A DNA stretch of 64,000 nucleotides from Pseudomonas sp. Choline-02u-1 (GCF_002836515.1 NZ_PJBC01000066.1:124001-188000); one strand, 5' to 3'; numbered from the stretch's first letter, positions 33,101-41,717 are shown. The notes: generated from the sequence alone by a model not told the origin. Made by a program: numbers and translations.

Positions 33101-33802
33101 TTACTGCGCCGCGATGCTATACCCGTCAAACGCGGTCTGCTGCTGCAGGGCGGTGATGATGTTCTTGCGGTTCACCGCCTGTTCCGTACCGGCGTTGTCG
33201 ACGAAGGTTTCGCTCTCCAGCTCGGCTTCATCGCCTTCACCCACAAAGGTGAAACCGAGGAATTCCAGCGCTTCACGATCAACGTTCAGACGCGAACGCG
33301 GTGTGCGCATTGGCAAGCTCACGCTGGCGCCGTCCTTGCTGATGGTGAAGATTTCCACTTCTTTCTTTTTTGCGGCCTTGCTCTTGCCACCGCTCGGGTT
33401 GCTGATCGCCTGATGGGTCTGATTCAGTACTTTCAGGGCCAAGCCATAAACGATTTCCTGAAACGCCGGATCGTCTTTGAAGCTGGACAGAATGCGCCCG
33501 ATCGAGAACTTGCTGCTCAGGTCTTCCAGCGCGGCGATGTCCGCCGCCTCGGCGTCTTTCAGGCGCTTGAGTTCGCCCATCAGCTCGTACGCCTTGTCGT
33601 CATCAAAGCTGTCATGCGCCTGACGGATCGCCGCCCGCAATTCACGGATCTGGTCGCTTTCGCGGGTCGACTGGAACGCGTCCAGAACCATCTCGCTGAT
33701 GACTTTGGCTTGGGGCAGGTGTTGTGAAAGATTGATGGAGTTTTCGTATTCCGCTTTGGACGACTGGGTGGCTACGGATTCAGCGGTGTTGAAATCGGAC
33801 AT
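33101..33802 (-). CDS. Unrecognised soluble protein, 233 residues
   Basis: ATG at 33802. I do not recognise a family. What can be seen: an acidic N-terminal region, a strongly charged helical stretch with coiled-coil character (REL RAAIRQAHDSFDDDKAYE and ELMGELKRLKDAEAADIAAL, about 53-93), a helical segment FSIGRILSSFKDDPAFQEIV, a basic linker GGKSKAAKKKEVEIF, and a beta-rich C-terminal part (ISKDGASVSLPMRTPRSRL, then EALEFLGFTFVGEGDEAELE). No signal peptide or membrane helix. The basic linker followed by a small compact domain recalls nucleoid or DNA-binding proteins, but that is only an impression. Stands alone with its own promoter region and a shared terminator. Confidence 0.75.
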   Translation of the reverse strand: MSDFNTAESVATQSSKAEYENSINLSQHLPQAKVISEMVLDAFQSTRESDQIRELRAAIRQAHDSFDDDKAYELMGELKRLKDAEAADIAALEDLSSKFSIGRILSSFKDDPAFQEIVYGLALKVLNQTHQAISNPSGGKSKAAKKKEVEIFTISKDGASVSLPMRTPRSRLNVDREALEFLGFTFVGEGDEAELESETFVDNAGTEQAVNRKNIITALQQQTAFDGYSIAAQ

Positions 33803-33937
33803 TGAAATTTCACTACTTTTTTAACTTGAGTTGAGACGAGAAAGCACGAGGTCTTTTTCAGGCCGACTAATTTAGGGGAGCGGGGCGGCGTTGTCACGGA
33901 GCAACGGTCTGGTGGTCGGGAATTTTCCCTGTCGTTG

Positions 33938-34342
33938 TTATTTCAGGCGCGGGCGTTCCATGGCAATCAGCGAAGTTTCGAAACCCAGGCTGGCGAAAAA
34001 GGCTTCTGCGCCCTCGCGTCCCGCACGTAGCACCCACGTGATGTCAGGGTTGTCGCCCATCACATGCTCAACCAGCGCACGGCCAATGCCCTTGCGTTGA
34101 TGATGATCAGCGACCACCACCATCGACAGATAGCCATTGGATATTTCATCAGTGATGCCGCGGGCGAAGCCGACAATGTTGTCGTCGAGCAGAGCGACGG
34201 CGGCGCGTTGCGAATTGCCAATCAAGCGAGCGAACGACTCGGCATCGCCGGTGCGATGGCGCCAGCCATGCTCGCCGAGAAACAGCCGCGCCGACTCTGT
34301 TTCATCGGGGCGCAAGTTGCGAACGTCGAGCGTGTACTGCAT
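33938..34342 (-). CDS. GNAT-family N-acetyltransferase
   Basis: 134 residues, ATG at 34342. Motif A is YLSMVVVADHHQRKGIGRAL with the acetyl-CoA loop Q-R-K-G-I-G-R-A, followed by AEAFFASLGFETS (motif B). It lies 15 bases upstream of nothing on its own strand but shortly after the start-distal end of the LysR gene, which is transcribed first; they may share a transcript. Substrate unknown. Confidence 0.82.
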   Translation of the reverse strand: MQYTLDVRNLRPDETESARLFLGEHGWRHRTGDAESFARLIGNSQRAAVALLDDNIVGFARGITDEISNGYLSMVVVADHHQRKGIGRALVEHVMGDNPDITWVLRAGREGAEAFFASLGFETSLIAMERPRLK

Positions 34343-34357
34343 GGATTGAAGTCCTTT

Positions 34358-35293
34358 TCAGCTTTCGATTGTTGAACGGCGGGCGTCAGGTTTACCCCAC
34401 GTACGCATCGCAAACTCGACAAATTTCCGCAGCTTCGGCAAACGGTAGCGATCCGGGGCATACAACAAATGCATGGGCCGACTCGGTGGCGGGTAATCGG
34501 CGACCACCCTGACCAGTTTGCCTTCGCGCAGATCCTGTTCGACCAGTGCATCGGGCAGCATCATGATTCCCATACCGTTGCGCGCGGCCTGGTGCAGACC
34601 GGCAGAGCTATTGATCAGCAGCGGGCCACTCACGTCGACGAGCACTTCGCCATCGGGGCCGCTCAAACGCCAGCGTTTTTCCACCGATTGCCAGTCATCC
34701 CCGGCCGGGTAGGCGAAGGACAGGCAATCGTGCTGCTGCAAATCCTGGGGCGTGTGCGGCATGCCACGTCGCGCGATGTATTCGGGGGAGGCGCAGACCG
34801 TCAGGGTGTAGTCGATCAAGGGGCGAGCGATCAGGTTGGAAGACTCATCGAAACTGCCCAGCCGGAATGCGACGTCGAGGCCATTCTCCAGCAGATCCGG
34901 GCGGCCGTTGGTCAGTACCACGTCGAGTTTCACTTGCGGATACAACAAGGCGTATTCGCTGAGCGCCGGGGTCAGGCGTTCGACGCCGAAGGTCAGCGGC
35001 GCGGCAATACGCAGCAAGCCGCGTGGCTCGTCGAGGGCCTGTTCGGCAAGGCGTTCGGAGTCGGCGACCAGACCGAGCACGTCCAGGCAGCGCTGGTAAT
35101 AGACGCTGCCGAACTCGGTGAGCCGCTGGCGACGGGTGGTGCGCTGCAGCAATTGCACGCCGAGGCGTTGCTCCAGCGCGCGCAGATGATTGCCGACCAT
35201 GGTCGTCGACATGTCGCACTGCAGAGCGGCTGCGGTCATGCTCCCGCCTTCGACCACTTTGACGTAAACACCCATCGACTGAAACAAATCCAT
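34358..35293 (-). CDS. LysR-family transcriptional regulator
   Basis: 311 residues from the ATG at 35293 (a TTG at 35299 is the longer alternative). Winged helix at the N terminus: DLFQSMGVYVKVVEGGSMTA, MSTTMVGNHLRALEQRLGVQ, LLQRTTRRQRLTEFG. The rest is the periplasmic-binding-type effector domain. It resembles the group of LysR regulators related to AaeR/DmlR. It is divergent from the ArgD-type aminotransferase with 102 bases between starts, so that gene is the most likely target; effector unknown. Confidence 0.88.
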   Translation of the reverse strand: MDLFQSMGVYVKVVEGGSMTAAALQCDMSTTMVGNHLRALEQRLGVQLLQRTTRRQRLTEFGSVYYQRCLDVLGLVADSERLAEQALDEPRGLLRIAAPLTFGVERLTPALSEYALLYPQVKLDVVLTNGRPDLLENGLDVAFRLGSFDESSNLIARPLIDYTLTVCASPEYIARRGMPHTPQDLQQHDCLSFAYPAGDDWQSVEKRWRLSGPDGEVLVDVSGPLLINSSAGLHQAARNGMGIMMLPDALVEQDLREGKLVRVVADYPPPSRPMHLLYAPDRYRLPKLRKFVEFAMRTWGKPDARRSTIES

Positions 35294-35395
35294 TATCAAG
35301 CTCTGCTTTTAAATGATTGAAGTTTTTCCGGGTTTATCCAGTTCAGGTGGCTAACCATACTAAAAAAACACCGACCTGCAATGGAGTTTCACGTC

Positions 35396-36568
35396 ATGAC
35401 CGCTGCCCTGATGAACACCTACCAACCACTGGCCCTGAGCTTCACCAAGGGCCTGGGCACGCGCCTGTGGGATCAGGCAGGGCGCGAGTATCTGGATGCC
35501 GTTGCCGGTGTGGCAGTGACCAACGTTGGCCACTCGCATCCGCGCATTGTCTCGGCGATCAGCGAGCAAGCGGGATTGCTGCTGCACACCTCCAACCTGT
35601 ACAGCATCGACTGGCAGCAACAACTGGCCAAGCGGCTGACGGCGTTGTCGGGGATGGAGCGCGCGTTCTTCAACAACTCCGGCGCCGAAGCGAACGAGAC
35701 GGCACTCAAACTGGCGCGCCTGTTCGGTTGGCGCAAAGGCATCGAGCAGCCGCTGGTGGTGGTCATGGTCAACGCGTTTCATGGCCGCACGCTCGGCACG
35801 CTGTCTGCCAGCGATGGCCCGGCAGTGCGCCTGGGCTTCAACGAATTGCCGGGGGATTTCGTCAAAGTGCCGTTTGGCGATCTCGCGGCTCTGGAGCAAA
35901 TACAACGCAAACACGGCGCGCGCATCGTGGCGATTCTGGTCGAACCGATCCAGGGCGAAAGCGGCGTACAAATCGCAGCGCCAGGTTATCTCAAGGCTCT
36001 GCGCGACCTGTGCAATCGCCACGCGTGGCTGCTGATGCTCGATGAAATCCAGACCGGCATCGGCCGCACGGGGCAGTGGTTCGCCTTTCAGCACGAAGGC
36101 ATCGTGCCCGATGTCATGACCCTGGCCAAAGGCCTGGGTAATGGCGTGCCGATCGGCGCCTGCCTGGCACGGGGCCGCGCGGCCGACCTGTTCACCCCGG
36201 GCAGCCACGGCAGCACCTTCGGCGGCAATCCTCTGGCCTGTCGGGTCGGCTGCACCGTGCTGGACATCATCGAAGAACAAGGCTTGCTGGAGAATGCGCG
36301 GGTGCAGGGCGCACGGTTACTGGAACGCCTGCGCGCCGAACTGGCAGACAACCCGAATGTGCTGGCGATTCGTGGACAGGGCCTGATGATCGGTGTCGAG
36401 CTGAAACAACCGGTGCGCGACCTGACGCTGATCGCCGCGCGGGATCATGGCTTGTTGATCAACGTGACTCGTGGCAAGACCATCAGGTTGCTCCCGCCGC
36501 TGACGATTGATGAGCGCGAGGTGGGGATGATTGTCAGAGGGGTTGGGCGGGCTCTGGACGCACATTGA
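35396..36568 (+). CDS. argD: Class III aminotransferase, acetylornithine aminotransferase type
   Basis: 390 residues from the ATG at 35396 with GGAG nine bases upstream; an ATG at 35381 lies before that ribosome binding site. PLP enzyme: NNSGAEANETALKLAR, FHGRTLGTLSAS, Asp216 in LMLDEIQTGIGRTG (pyridine nitrogen), Lys245 in MTLAKGLGNGVPIGA (Schiff base), and GSHGSTFGGNPLAC. It interconverts N-acetylornithine and the semialdehyde in arginine synthesis, or acts on related omega-amino groups; pseudomonads also carry AruC, so the exact role of this copy is less sure. Divergent LysR regulator next door. Confidence 0.87.
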   Translation: MTAALMNTYQPLALSFTKGLGTRLWDQAGREYLDAVAGVAVTNVGHSHPRIVSAISEQAGLLLHTSNLYSIDWQQQLAKRLTALSGMERAFFNNSGAEANETALKLARLFGWRKGIEQPLVVVMVNAFHGRTLGTLSASDGPAVRLGFNELPGDFVKVPFGDLAALEQIQRKHGARIVAILVEPIQGESGVQIAAPGYLKALRDLCNRHAWLLMLDEIQTGIGRTGQWFAFQHEGIVPDVMTLAKGLGNGVPIGACLARGRAADLFTPGSHGSTFGGNPLACRVGCTVLDIIEEQGLLENARVQGARLLERLRAELADNPNVLAIRGQGLMIGVELKQPVRDLTLIAARDHGLLINVTRGKTIRLLPPLTIDEREVGMIVRGVGRALDAH

Positions 36569-36603
36569 TTGGTCTGCGCAAAACCCTGTGGGAGCGCATG
36601 GCT

Positions 36604-38523
36604 TTAGTCCGGCACATCTTTAGACTCCGGCGCCAGCATCCTCGTCTTCTGCGCCCCATTCGAGTTGTGCTGAATAATCTCGCTCGGCTGCCCCTGGTCA
36701 TTGAAAAACACCTGTCCGATCCCTGCTGAATTCCACAGCCGTTCCCCGGCCTCGGCATGTTCCGGCGTATACGGGACGATGCGCATCAGGCGGCGTTTGG
36801 TGAACCAGTTCAACGGCGAGCGCGGTGAGTAGAGCCAGCGGTTGAGGCGGTCGAACCATTCCAGCAGCGTTGGCGGGAATTCGTTCTTGATGCCGCTGCT
36901 GGTGATCTGCCAGATCCGTGGGCCGGCCTTGCGATGGCGGATAAGGACTTCGTAGACGAAGGAATAATGCACATCGCCTGACAGCACCACGTAGCTTCCT
37001 GGTGTGCGCGAGTGTCGGAAAATGTTCAGGATCACCTGTGCCGCGCCGCGATGGGCCATCCAGTTTTCCGCGTCGACCAGCAGCGGATAGCCGCACCAGC
37101 TGAACACCTTTTGCACGGTTTCAATCAGCTTCACGCCGAAGATCGGCGCTGGCGAAACGATGATTGCCGAAGGGTGATCGAGCAGTTCCTGTTGCAGCTC
37201 GCTCAAGGCTTCCCAGTCGAGCAGGCCCGACGGCTGCTTGAGGGCCATCTCGCTGCGCCAACGCCGGGTGCGCGTGTCGATCACCACCAGCGCCGGACTG
37301 CTCGGCAGCACGAAATGCCACTGCTGAAAACGCAGCAACTGATCAATCAGATCGTCCTGCACCGGCATGTCCAGATAGCCGTCGTCGCCACTCGCGCTCA
37401 GTTGTGCGGTCTGCTCCAGCATTCCTTTGAAAGCGTCCGGATTGTTGCCCCAGCCCTGACACAACAGATAAGCAATCAGCGCATTGCCGATGATGCGCTT
37501 GGAGAACGGATGGCCGTAGGCCGTTTCCTCCCATTGCGCGGAAAGATTCCAGTCATCGGTGATGTCGTGATCATCGAAAATCATCAGGCTCGGCAGATGC
37601 GCCAGCGCCCGCGCGACATTGCCCAGGCCCGCCTTGAAGGCATCGATGCGCGTCTGCTCAAGGTGGTAGCGCTTGGAGCGTTCCGGCGTCAGTGTCGGCG
37701 CGCTCGGGTTGATCAGCGACCACGGCGTCGGCGACCACACCAGCATGTACATGGCCATGACTTCGGCGAACGTCACCAGGTGATTGTCGGCACTGCTGCT
37801 GGTGAAAATCGGCTTACGCGCGCCACCGAAAAATCGCTCGCGCAAGGTCTCGTTGCTCTCCAGCGCCGGTAACAAATCCGCACGGTGGTAGTAGCTGGCC
37901 GGGTGCTCATAGAGCTTGGCGCTGTCGCTGACCACGGCGCCGTCAAGGTGCTCATCGAACAGACCCAGGCGCTCGATCAAGGCATGGATCGCCCGCAGCA
38001 TCGGCCCGGCAACGTCATCGGCATAGACCTGATCACCGCTCATCATCAGCAACGCCGGACGTTGCTGCGCATCGGTTTCGTCGGCCAGCAGTTGGTCGAC
38101 GCAGAGCAAACCATCGGTTGCCGGATGATGCGGCTTGCGGCACGAGCCGTGGAGCAATTGGTCGATCCGCGAACGCACCACGAGGTTCGCGCAGGCGCCG
38201 CCGGGGTAAAGCAGATGCGGCGACCATTCAGCCATACCGATGGTGTCATCGATCAGCAGGTCGTAGTCGATACGGGTGTCGCAGGGCAGGGCGCTTTCGA
38301 GTTGAACGTCGATCAGATGCACGAAGGCATGACGGCCTACGGCAATGACCGTGCATTTCTGCGCATCGAGCGGAATATCTCCTACACCCTGCAGGCGCAA
38401 GGTCAGCGACAGTTCACGCGTGGCCACCAGCCACAGCACCACGCGTGTCGGTTCCAGCCGCCGCAGCAACGGGCCGGCCAGAACAGGAGGCAGCGAGATC
38501 AGGTCATCGGGTGTTGAAAACAT
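36604..38523 (-). CDS. PhoD-like alkaline phosphatase family protein
   Basis: 639 residues from the ATG at 38523 (TTG at 38532 possible). Metallophosphatase motifs of the PhoD-like family: MSGDQVYADDVAGP, the aspartate cluster IFDDHDITDDWN, IDTRTRRWRSEMA, and SGDVHYSFVYEVLI. No signal peptide or Tat motif at the N terminus, so unlike secreted PhoD it is probably cytoplasmic. Substrate unknown. It converges with the aminotransferase gene, 35 bases away. Confidence 0.82.
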   Translation of the reverse strand: MFSTPDDLISLPPVLAGPLLRRLEPTRVVLWLVATRELSLTLRLQGVGDIPLDAQKCTVIAVGRHAFVHLIDVQLESALPCDTRIDYDLLIDDTIGMAEWSPHLLYPGGACANLVVRSRIDQLLHGSCRKPHHPATDGLLCVDQLLADETDAQQRPALLMMSGDQVYADDVAGPMLRAIHALIERLGLFDEHLDGAVVSDSAKLYEHPASYYHRADLLPALESNETLRERFFGGARKPIFTSSSADNHLVTFAEVMAMYMLVWSPTPWSLINPSAPTLTPERSKRYHLEQTRIDAFKAGLGNVARALAHLPSLMIFDDHDITDDWNLSAQWEETAYGHPFSKRIIGNALIAYLLCQGWGNNPDAFKGMLEQTAQLSASGDDGYLDMPVQDDLIDQLLRFQQWHFVLPSSPALVVIDTRTRRWRSEMALKQPSGLLDWEALSELQQELLDHPSAIIVSPAPIFGVKLIETVQKVFSWCGYPLLVDAENWMAHRGAAQVILNIFRHSRTPGSYVVLSGDVHYSFVYEVLIRHRKAGPRIWQITSSGIKNEFPPTLLEWFDRLNRWLYSPRSPLNWFTKRRLMRIVPYTPEHAEAGERLWNSAGIGQVFFNDQGQPSEIIQHNSNGAQKTRMLAPESKDVPD

Positions 38524-38594
38524 TGAGGGCAAAGTTCAAGGCGCACAGGCCGCCGATGATAGCGCAGCCGGCGCCCTGATCCCTTAAATCAGCC

Positions 38595-39332
38595 TTAAGA
38601 GTCGGCTTTTTGCAGTTTCAGCGCCAGCAAACGCCATTCCCCAGCGGTCGCATCAACCCGTGGCAGTTGTTGTACAGAGCAATCGAATCGGTAGGTGACA
38701 TCGTCGCCATTCATGTTGCGCGCGGTGACGTTGTTGCTGAAGGTGTAGACCTGATCCTTGAAGCGATGGCTGACCAGCGCTTTGCTGTCAGCAAAACGCG
38801 CCGAAGCGGGATAACGCAGGGTGCTGGTGACAAACGGGCTGCACATGACATACGCGATCATCGACTTGTCGGCCTGTGCGTCGCCGCGCAGTTTCTTGTT
38901 CAGCGCGGCCAGGGCCATGCGGCCCTCATAGTCGCTTTGATCCAGCACCGTCTGTACCGCCATTGATTGCGGTGCCCGACTGATGTAATTCGGCAACAGT
39001 GCGGAGTCGGCGGGAGAAGGCATGTCGTCCGCCTCAATGGCAGCAAAAACCGGCGCATCTTTCAGCTCGGTGGCGGGCGTGACCGCCTCGTCTTCAGGCA
39101 GCAGAGAGGACGCCTCGACGACTGGCGTGTTCTGCGCCTGCGCTGCTTCGTGATCGAACGACGAAGGAAACAGAGAAAAGGTGATCGACAACATCACCAG
39201 TCCGACAATGAAGCCGCCCGCCGCGCCAACGATGTTGCCGTAGAAAATATTCCAGCTGCCGCGATTCTTCACCACCCAGCGCCACATGAAACCCCAGACA
39301 GCGACGAACGCCAGAAAACGCAGAAACTCCAT
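38595..39332 (-). CDS. Membrane protein of unknown function, 245 residues
   Basis: I start at the ATG at 39332, ten bases after AAGGA; the open frame goes on to 39530 without a ribosome binding site. Two membrane segments near the N terminus (FLRFLAFVAVWGFMWRWVV and GNIVGAAGGFIVGLVMLSIT), then a Pro/Ala/Glu-rich linker (about 60-115) and a compact C-terminal domain (residues 120-245) with two Cys (YVMCSPFVTS, YRFDCSVQQL) and a beta-rich end. The C-terminal part (LRYPASARFADSKALVSHRF) recalls small periplasmic domains but I cannot name it. Confidence 0.75.
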   Translation of the reverse strand: MEFLRFLAFVAVWGFMWRWVVKNRGSWNIFYGNIVGAAGGFIVGLVMLSITFSLFPSSFDHEAAQAQNTPVVEASSLLPEDEAVTPATELKDAPVFAAIEADDMPSPADSALLPNYISRAPQSMAVQTVLDQSDYEGRMALAALNKKLRGDAQADKSMIAYVMCSPFVTSTLRYPASARFADSKALVSHRFKDQVYTFSNNVTARNMNGDDVTYRFDCSVQQLPRVDATAGEWRLLALKLQKADS

Positions 39333-39541
39333 TTGATCTTTTTCCTTGATGTCTTTTAGTGCGAAGTCCGCGCGCTTGCCGCAGGTACACTGGTAAAAAG
39401 AAGGAAGATAACAAAAGCAACGGCTTATGCCATCGACTTGGCCCCGATAAGGCAAGAAAAAAGCGATGTCCGAAGGCGACGTATTAGACTGCGCCACGGT
39501 CGGATCGAGTCGACCATTCCAGAACATCAAGAGAGCAAAGC

Positions 39542-40015
39542 ATGGAAGCTGAGATCAGCGTCTACGAGCACTATTGTGAGCAGGTCAGACACCACCAGGA
39601 CGAGCGCCGCGCTATTGCGAACACACTCACGGTGGTCATTGGAGCATTGATCGCTGTGATGGCTATTGATCAAAAGCTGGATGAGCAAGATAGCTGGCTT
39701 GTCTATGCCCTGATGGTAGTCGGATTACTGGGTTCGGTGTGTATGGTCAAGTGCCATGGGCTGATCAGGTTTTACAAGGCTATGTCTGAAACTATGGCGC
39801 TGCGTATCGGATACAACACGCCAGGCCCATTCGATGTGAAAGCGCTCGAAACGGCGGCAATCCTTGCACAACACTGGTTCTGGCGAACAATGCATAAGGT
39901 CAGGCTGTGGCACTTGTGGTTGGCGTTTTTCGGATTCGTGTTCGTTGCGGCGGTATCAATGCGTCTCCGGTTACCAACAAGTGACTGGATTCTGGTCAGC
40001 GGCACTGTTGGCTGA
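39542..40015 (+). CDS. Small multi-pass membrane protein, RipA/SLATT-like topology
   Basis: 157 residues, ATG at 39542 with AAGAGAG upstream. Layout: a charged amphipathic helix (YEHYCEQVRHHQDERRAIAN), membrane segment 1 (TLTVVIGALIAVMAI), a short acidic loop, segment 2 (WLVYALMVVGLLGSVCMV), a cytoplasmic helical middle, and a third segment (LWLAFFGFVFVAAVSM). This topology is like the RipA-type octameric membrane proteins and like SLATT-domain effectors of some defence systems, from memory only. Base composition by eye is lower in G+C than the neighbours, which suggests acquisition. No adjacent nucleotide-cyclase or SLOG gene is present. Confidence 0.6.
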   Translation: MEAEISVYEHYCEQVRHHQDERRAIANTLTVVIGALIAVMAIDQKLDEQDSWLVYALMVVGLLGSVCMVKCHGLIRFYKAMSETMALRIGYNTPGPFDVKALETAAILAQHWFWRTMHKVRLWHLWLAFFGFVFVAAVSMRLRLPTSDWILVSGTVG

Positions 40016-40043
40016 TGATTACTTTGAGGTAAGAGCCTGTCTG

Positions 40044-40373
40044 CTAGAGGATGTCTTTCAAATACCCCTTCAGCGCGAGCAGCGGCTGACCCAGCTGCTC
40101 CATCGACCGCGCCTGGGCCAACTCCGCCGACAACTTGCGCAACTCCCGCCCCAACGGCTTGTCGACCCCACCCAAAGCATCCAGCGCCAGGTTCAGGCAT
40201 TCGTTCATCTTGAACTGAATGGCCTCGACATCGCCGCGTTTCACCAGTAACTCGAACAGGTCTTTCTGATAATCGCCCATGACCATGTCATCGCGCAGGA
40301 TCGGGCTCAGGCCTTCTTCTTCGTAGGCGAGTTTGAGGGAGAAAAGGGCGACGGTTTCCAGTGAGGTTTCCAT
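40044..40373 (-). CDS. Small helical protein, 109 residues, unknown
   Basis: I start at the ATG at 40373 (METSLETVALFSLKLAYEEE); the longer open frame to 40487 has no support. Acidic and helical throughout (LRDDMVMGDYQKDLFELLVK, RGDVEAIQFKMNECLNLALD, LGRELRKLSAELAQARSMEQ). No signal or membrane segment. No family recognised; base composition is like the core genome, so it may predate the neighbouring small genes. Confidence 0.68.
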   Translation of the reverse strand: METSLETVALFSLKLAYEEEGLSPILRDDMVMGDYQKDLFELLVKRGDVEAIQFKMNECLNLALDALGGVDKPLGRELRKLSAELAQARSMEQLGQPLLALKGYLKDIL

Positions 40374-40582
40374 GGGGATGTCTGTCAGTGAAGTGGAGGG
40401 CTTGAAACCAATGCGCGAAACGCCAGAGGAGGTTTGACGTGCGGGCGTGATTATACGGGCGGGGATCGCATGCGAGGCAACCAGCAATCGGGCATCTAAA
40501 ACCTACAAGCTCGCGCAGCATTGACATCCACTTTGATACGACGCTTTGTTTACAAACACTGAACATCAGCGGAGTGACCATC

Positions 40583-40813
40583 ATGGAATACGACATGAAA
40601 CTGGTCGACGACGCGGTCCTTGCTCTCCTGGCTGCCTATAGCTCCGACGACGGCAATGCGTGGAAGGGCTATGACTTTGAAATCATGAACCGTTTGCACG
40701 AACAGGGTTTGATCAGTAATCCGGTTAACAGGAACAAGTCGATATGGTTGACGAAGGAAGGGTTGGAGCGGGGGCGGGAGACTGCTGAGCGGATATTTGG
40801 AGCTAAGGAATAG
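40583..40813 (+). CDS. Small protein, DUF6429-like, 76 residues
   Basis: ATG at 40583 with GGAG eight bases upstream (a GTG at 40574 is possible). MEYDMKLVDDAVLALLAAYS, AWKGYDFEIMNRLHEQGLIS, NPVNRNKSIWLTKEGLERGR has the layout I remember for the DUF6429 family: a single winged-helix-like unit, ending in a short helix. Function unknown. It stands beside the next gene on the tRNA-Leu side. Confidence 0.68.
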   Translation: MEYDMKLVDDAVLALLAAYSSDDGNAWKGYDFEIMNRLHEQGLISNPVNRNKSIWLTKEGLERGRETAERIFGAKE

Positions 40814-40876
40814 GTTGGGCAAACGCCCGATTCTGTAGTTGAGCTGTTGCTCGGCAAGATAACGTCAGGTTTGATC

Positions 40877-41341
40877 ATGGCTCGCCATGGGGATATGCAT
40901 ACGATTGTTGTTGGTGCGGTTGCACGCAGATCTGCAGGCGAAACGGTAGCGAGTTACTGGATAAGGAATCGGAGGATTTTTGCATTGGGACATCTTCTGG
41001 ACGAACCACAACTGACTAGGGTCAGAGATGCCTTATCAGAGCCTTTCAATCATTTCCCCACTGATTACGACTACGTCGTTCTTCAGCTAAGGGGCGTTGA
41101 TCCAGCGGTGCTCTACAGGATTTTTTATTCAGAAGTAGCACCCGTGTGTTTCACAAACGTTGCTGCAGTTCTGCCCACTGTATGGACTGCGTTCGACCCT
41201 GATTGGCTCAGATCCGAGATAGAGGAGAGGCTCGCGGCGCGACGGCGCAATTGGTTTCGCAGGCAGTACGACAAACTGTTGGTACGTTGGCTGGAATACA
41301 ACTATGACTACATGTGGAAAGAGATAGCCTCGAGGCTATGA
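40877..41341 (+). CDS. Unknown small protein, 154 residues, possibly DUF7079-like
   Basis: I use the ATG at 40877, eight bases after AGG; a TTG at 40847 extends the frame. The stretch IFYSEVAPVCFTNVAAVLPT followed by VWTAFDPDWLRSEIEERL resembles, from memory, the C-terminal half of small immunity-like DUF7079 proteins; the N-terminal half (VVGAVARRSAGETVASYWIR) does not. Rich in Trp, Tyr and Arg at the C terminus (RRNWFRRQYDKLLVRWLEYN). Base composition is lower in G+C than the surroundings. It is 63 bases downstream of the DUF6429-like gene and may be co-transcribed. Confidence 0.6.
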   Translation: MARHGDMHTIVVGAVARRSAGETVASYWIRNRRIFALGHLLDEPQLTRVRDALSEPFNHFPTDYDYVVLQLRGVDPAVLYRIFYSEVAPVCFTNVAAVLPTVWTAFDPDWLRSEIEERLAARRRNWFRRQYDKLLVRWLEYNYDYMWKEIASRL

Positions 41342-41483
41342 GGACGTTTTCACGCGGTTTGGTATTCCGCGATGGTGAAAGCCACCTTTTGTTTCACCGA
41401 TGCGGTGATTCAGGTTCCTTCAAGCTCAATCGTCGGGCGGGGCTTTAGTGCTCGGCATTGCACCAACCATTTTCCTCCAGACG

Positions 41484-41515
41484 AAAAAAAAGGCCCTGCT
41501 TTCGCAAGACCTTTT
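41484..41515 (-). terminator. Terminator of the tRNA-Leu transcript
   Basis: On the minus strand, stem GGTCTTGC/GCAGGGCC with GAAA loop, then eight T residues, about 10 bases after the tRNA 3' end. Confidence 0.75.
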
Positions 41516-41524
41516 TCTCTGTGT

Positions 41525-41609
41525 TGGTGCCCCGAGGGAGACTCGAACTCCCACTCCTTTCGAAAACGGATTTTGAATCCGCCGCGTCTACCAATTCCGC
41601 CATCAGGGC
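41525..41609 (-). tRNA. tRNA-Leu (anticodon CAA)
   Basis: 85 bases on the minus strand with the CCA end encoded. Acceptor stem GCCCTGA/TCGGGGC with discriminator A; D arm GGCGGAATTGGTAGACGC; anticodon stem-loop GCGGA-TTCAAAA-TCCGT giving CAA, which reads UUG; a long class II variable arm; T arm GGGAGTTCGAGTCTCCC. Its 3' end faces the patch of small genes at 39542-41341. Confidence 0.95.
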
Positions 41610-41661
41610 TCAATGGCGGCGAAGTATAGAGAGGTGATTACCGTTGGTCAATCACGTTTCA

Positions 41662-41690
41662 TGGTCAATTTTCGATATTTCCGCTAGACT
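41662..41690 (+). promoter_or_regulatory. Possible sigma70 promoter of queA
   Basis: TGGTCA (41662-41667), 17 bases, TAGACT (41685-41690); each box matches four of six consensus bases. It lies 28 bases before the queA ATG. Confidence 0.4.
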
Positions 41691-41717
41691 TTCCGGCCCT
41701 GCTAGACGAACCCCATC

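Noticed and set aside
36587..36597. TGTGGGAGCG fragment after the aminotransferase gene
   Set aside because: It matches the start of family B REP but is too short (about 10 bases) to call.
40044..40487. Longer form (147 codons) of the small helical protein
   Set aside because: The extra N-terminal part has no ribosome binding site and unusual composition; the ATG at 40373 is preferred.
41525..41609. Search for a duplicated tRNA-Leu 3' end marking an attachment site
   Set aside because: I found no second copy of the 3' end in the window, so no att site is claimed.
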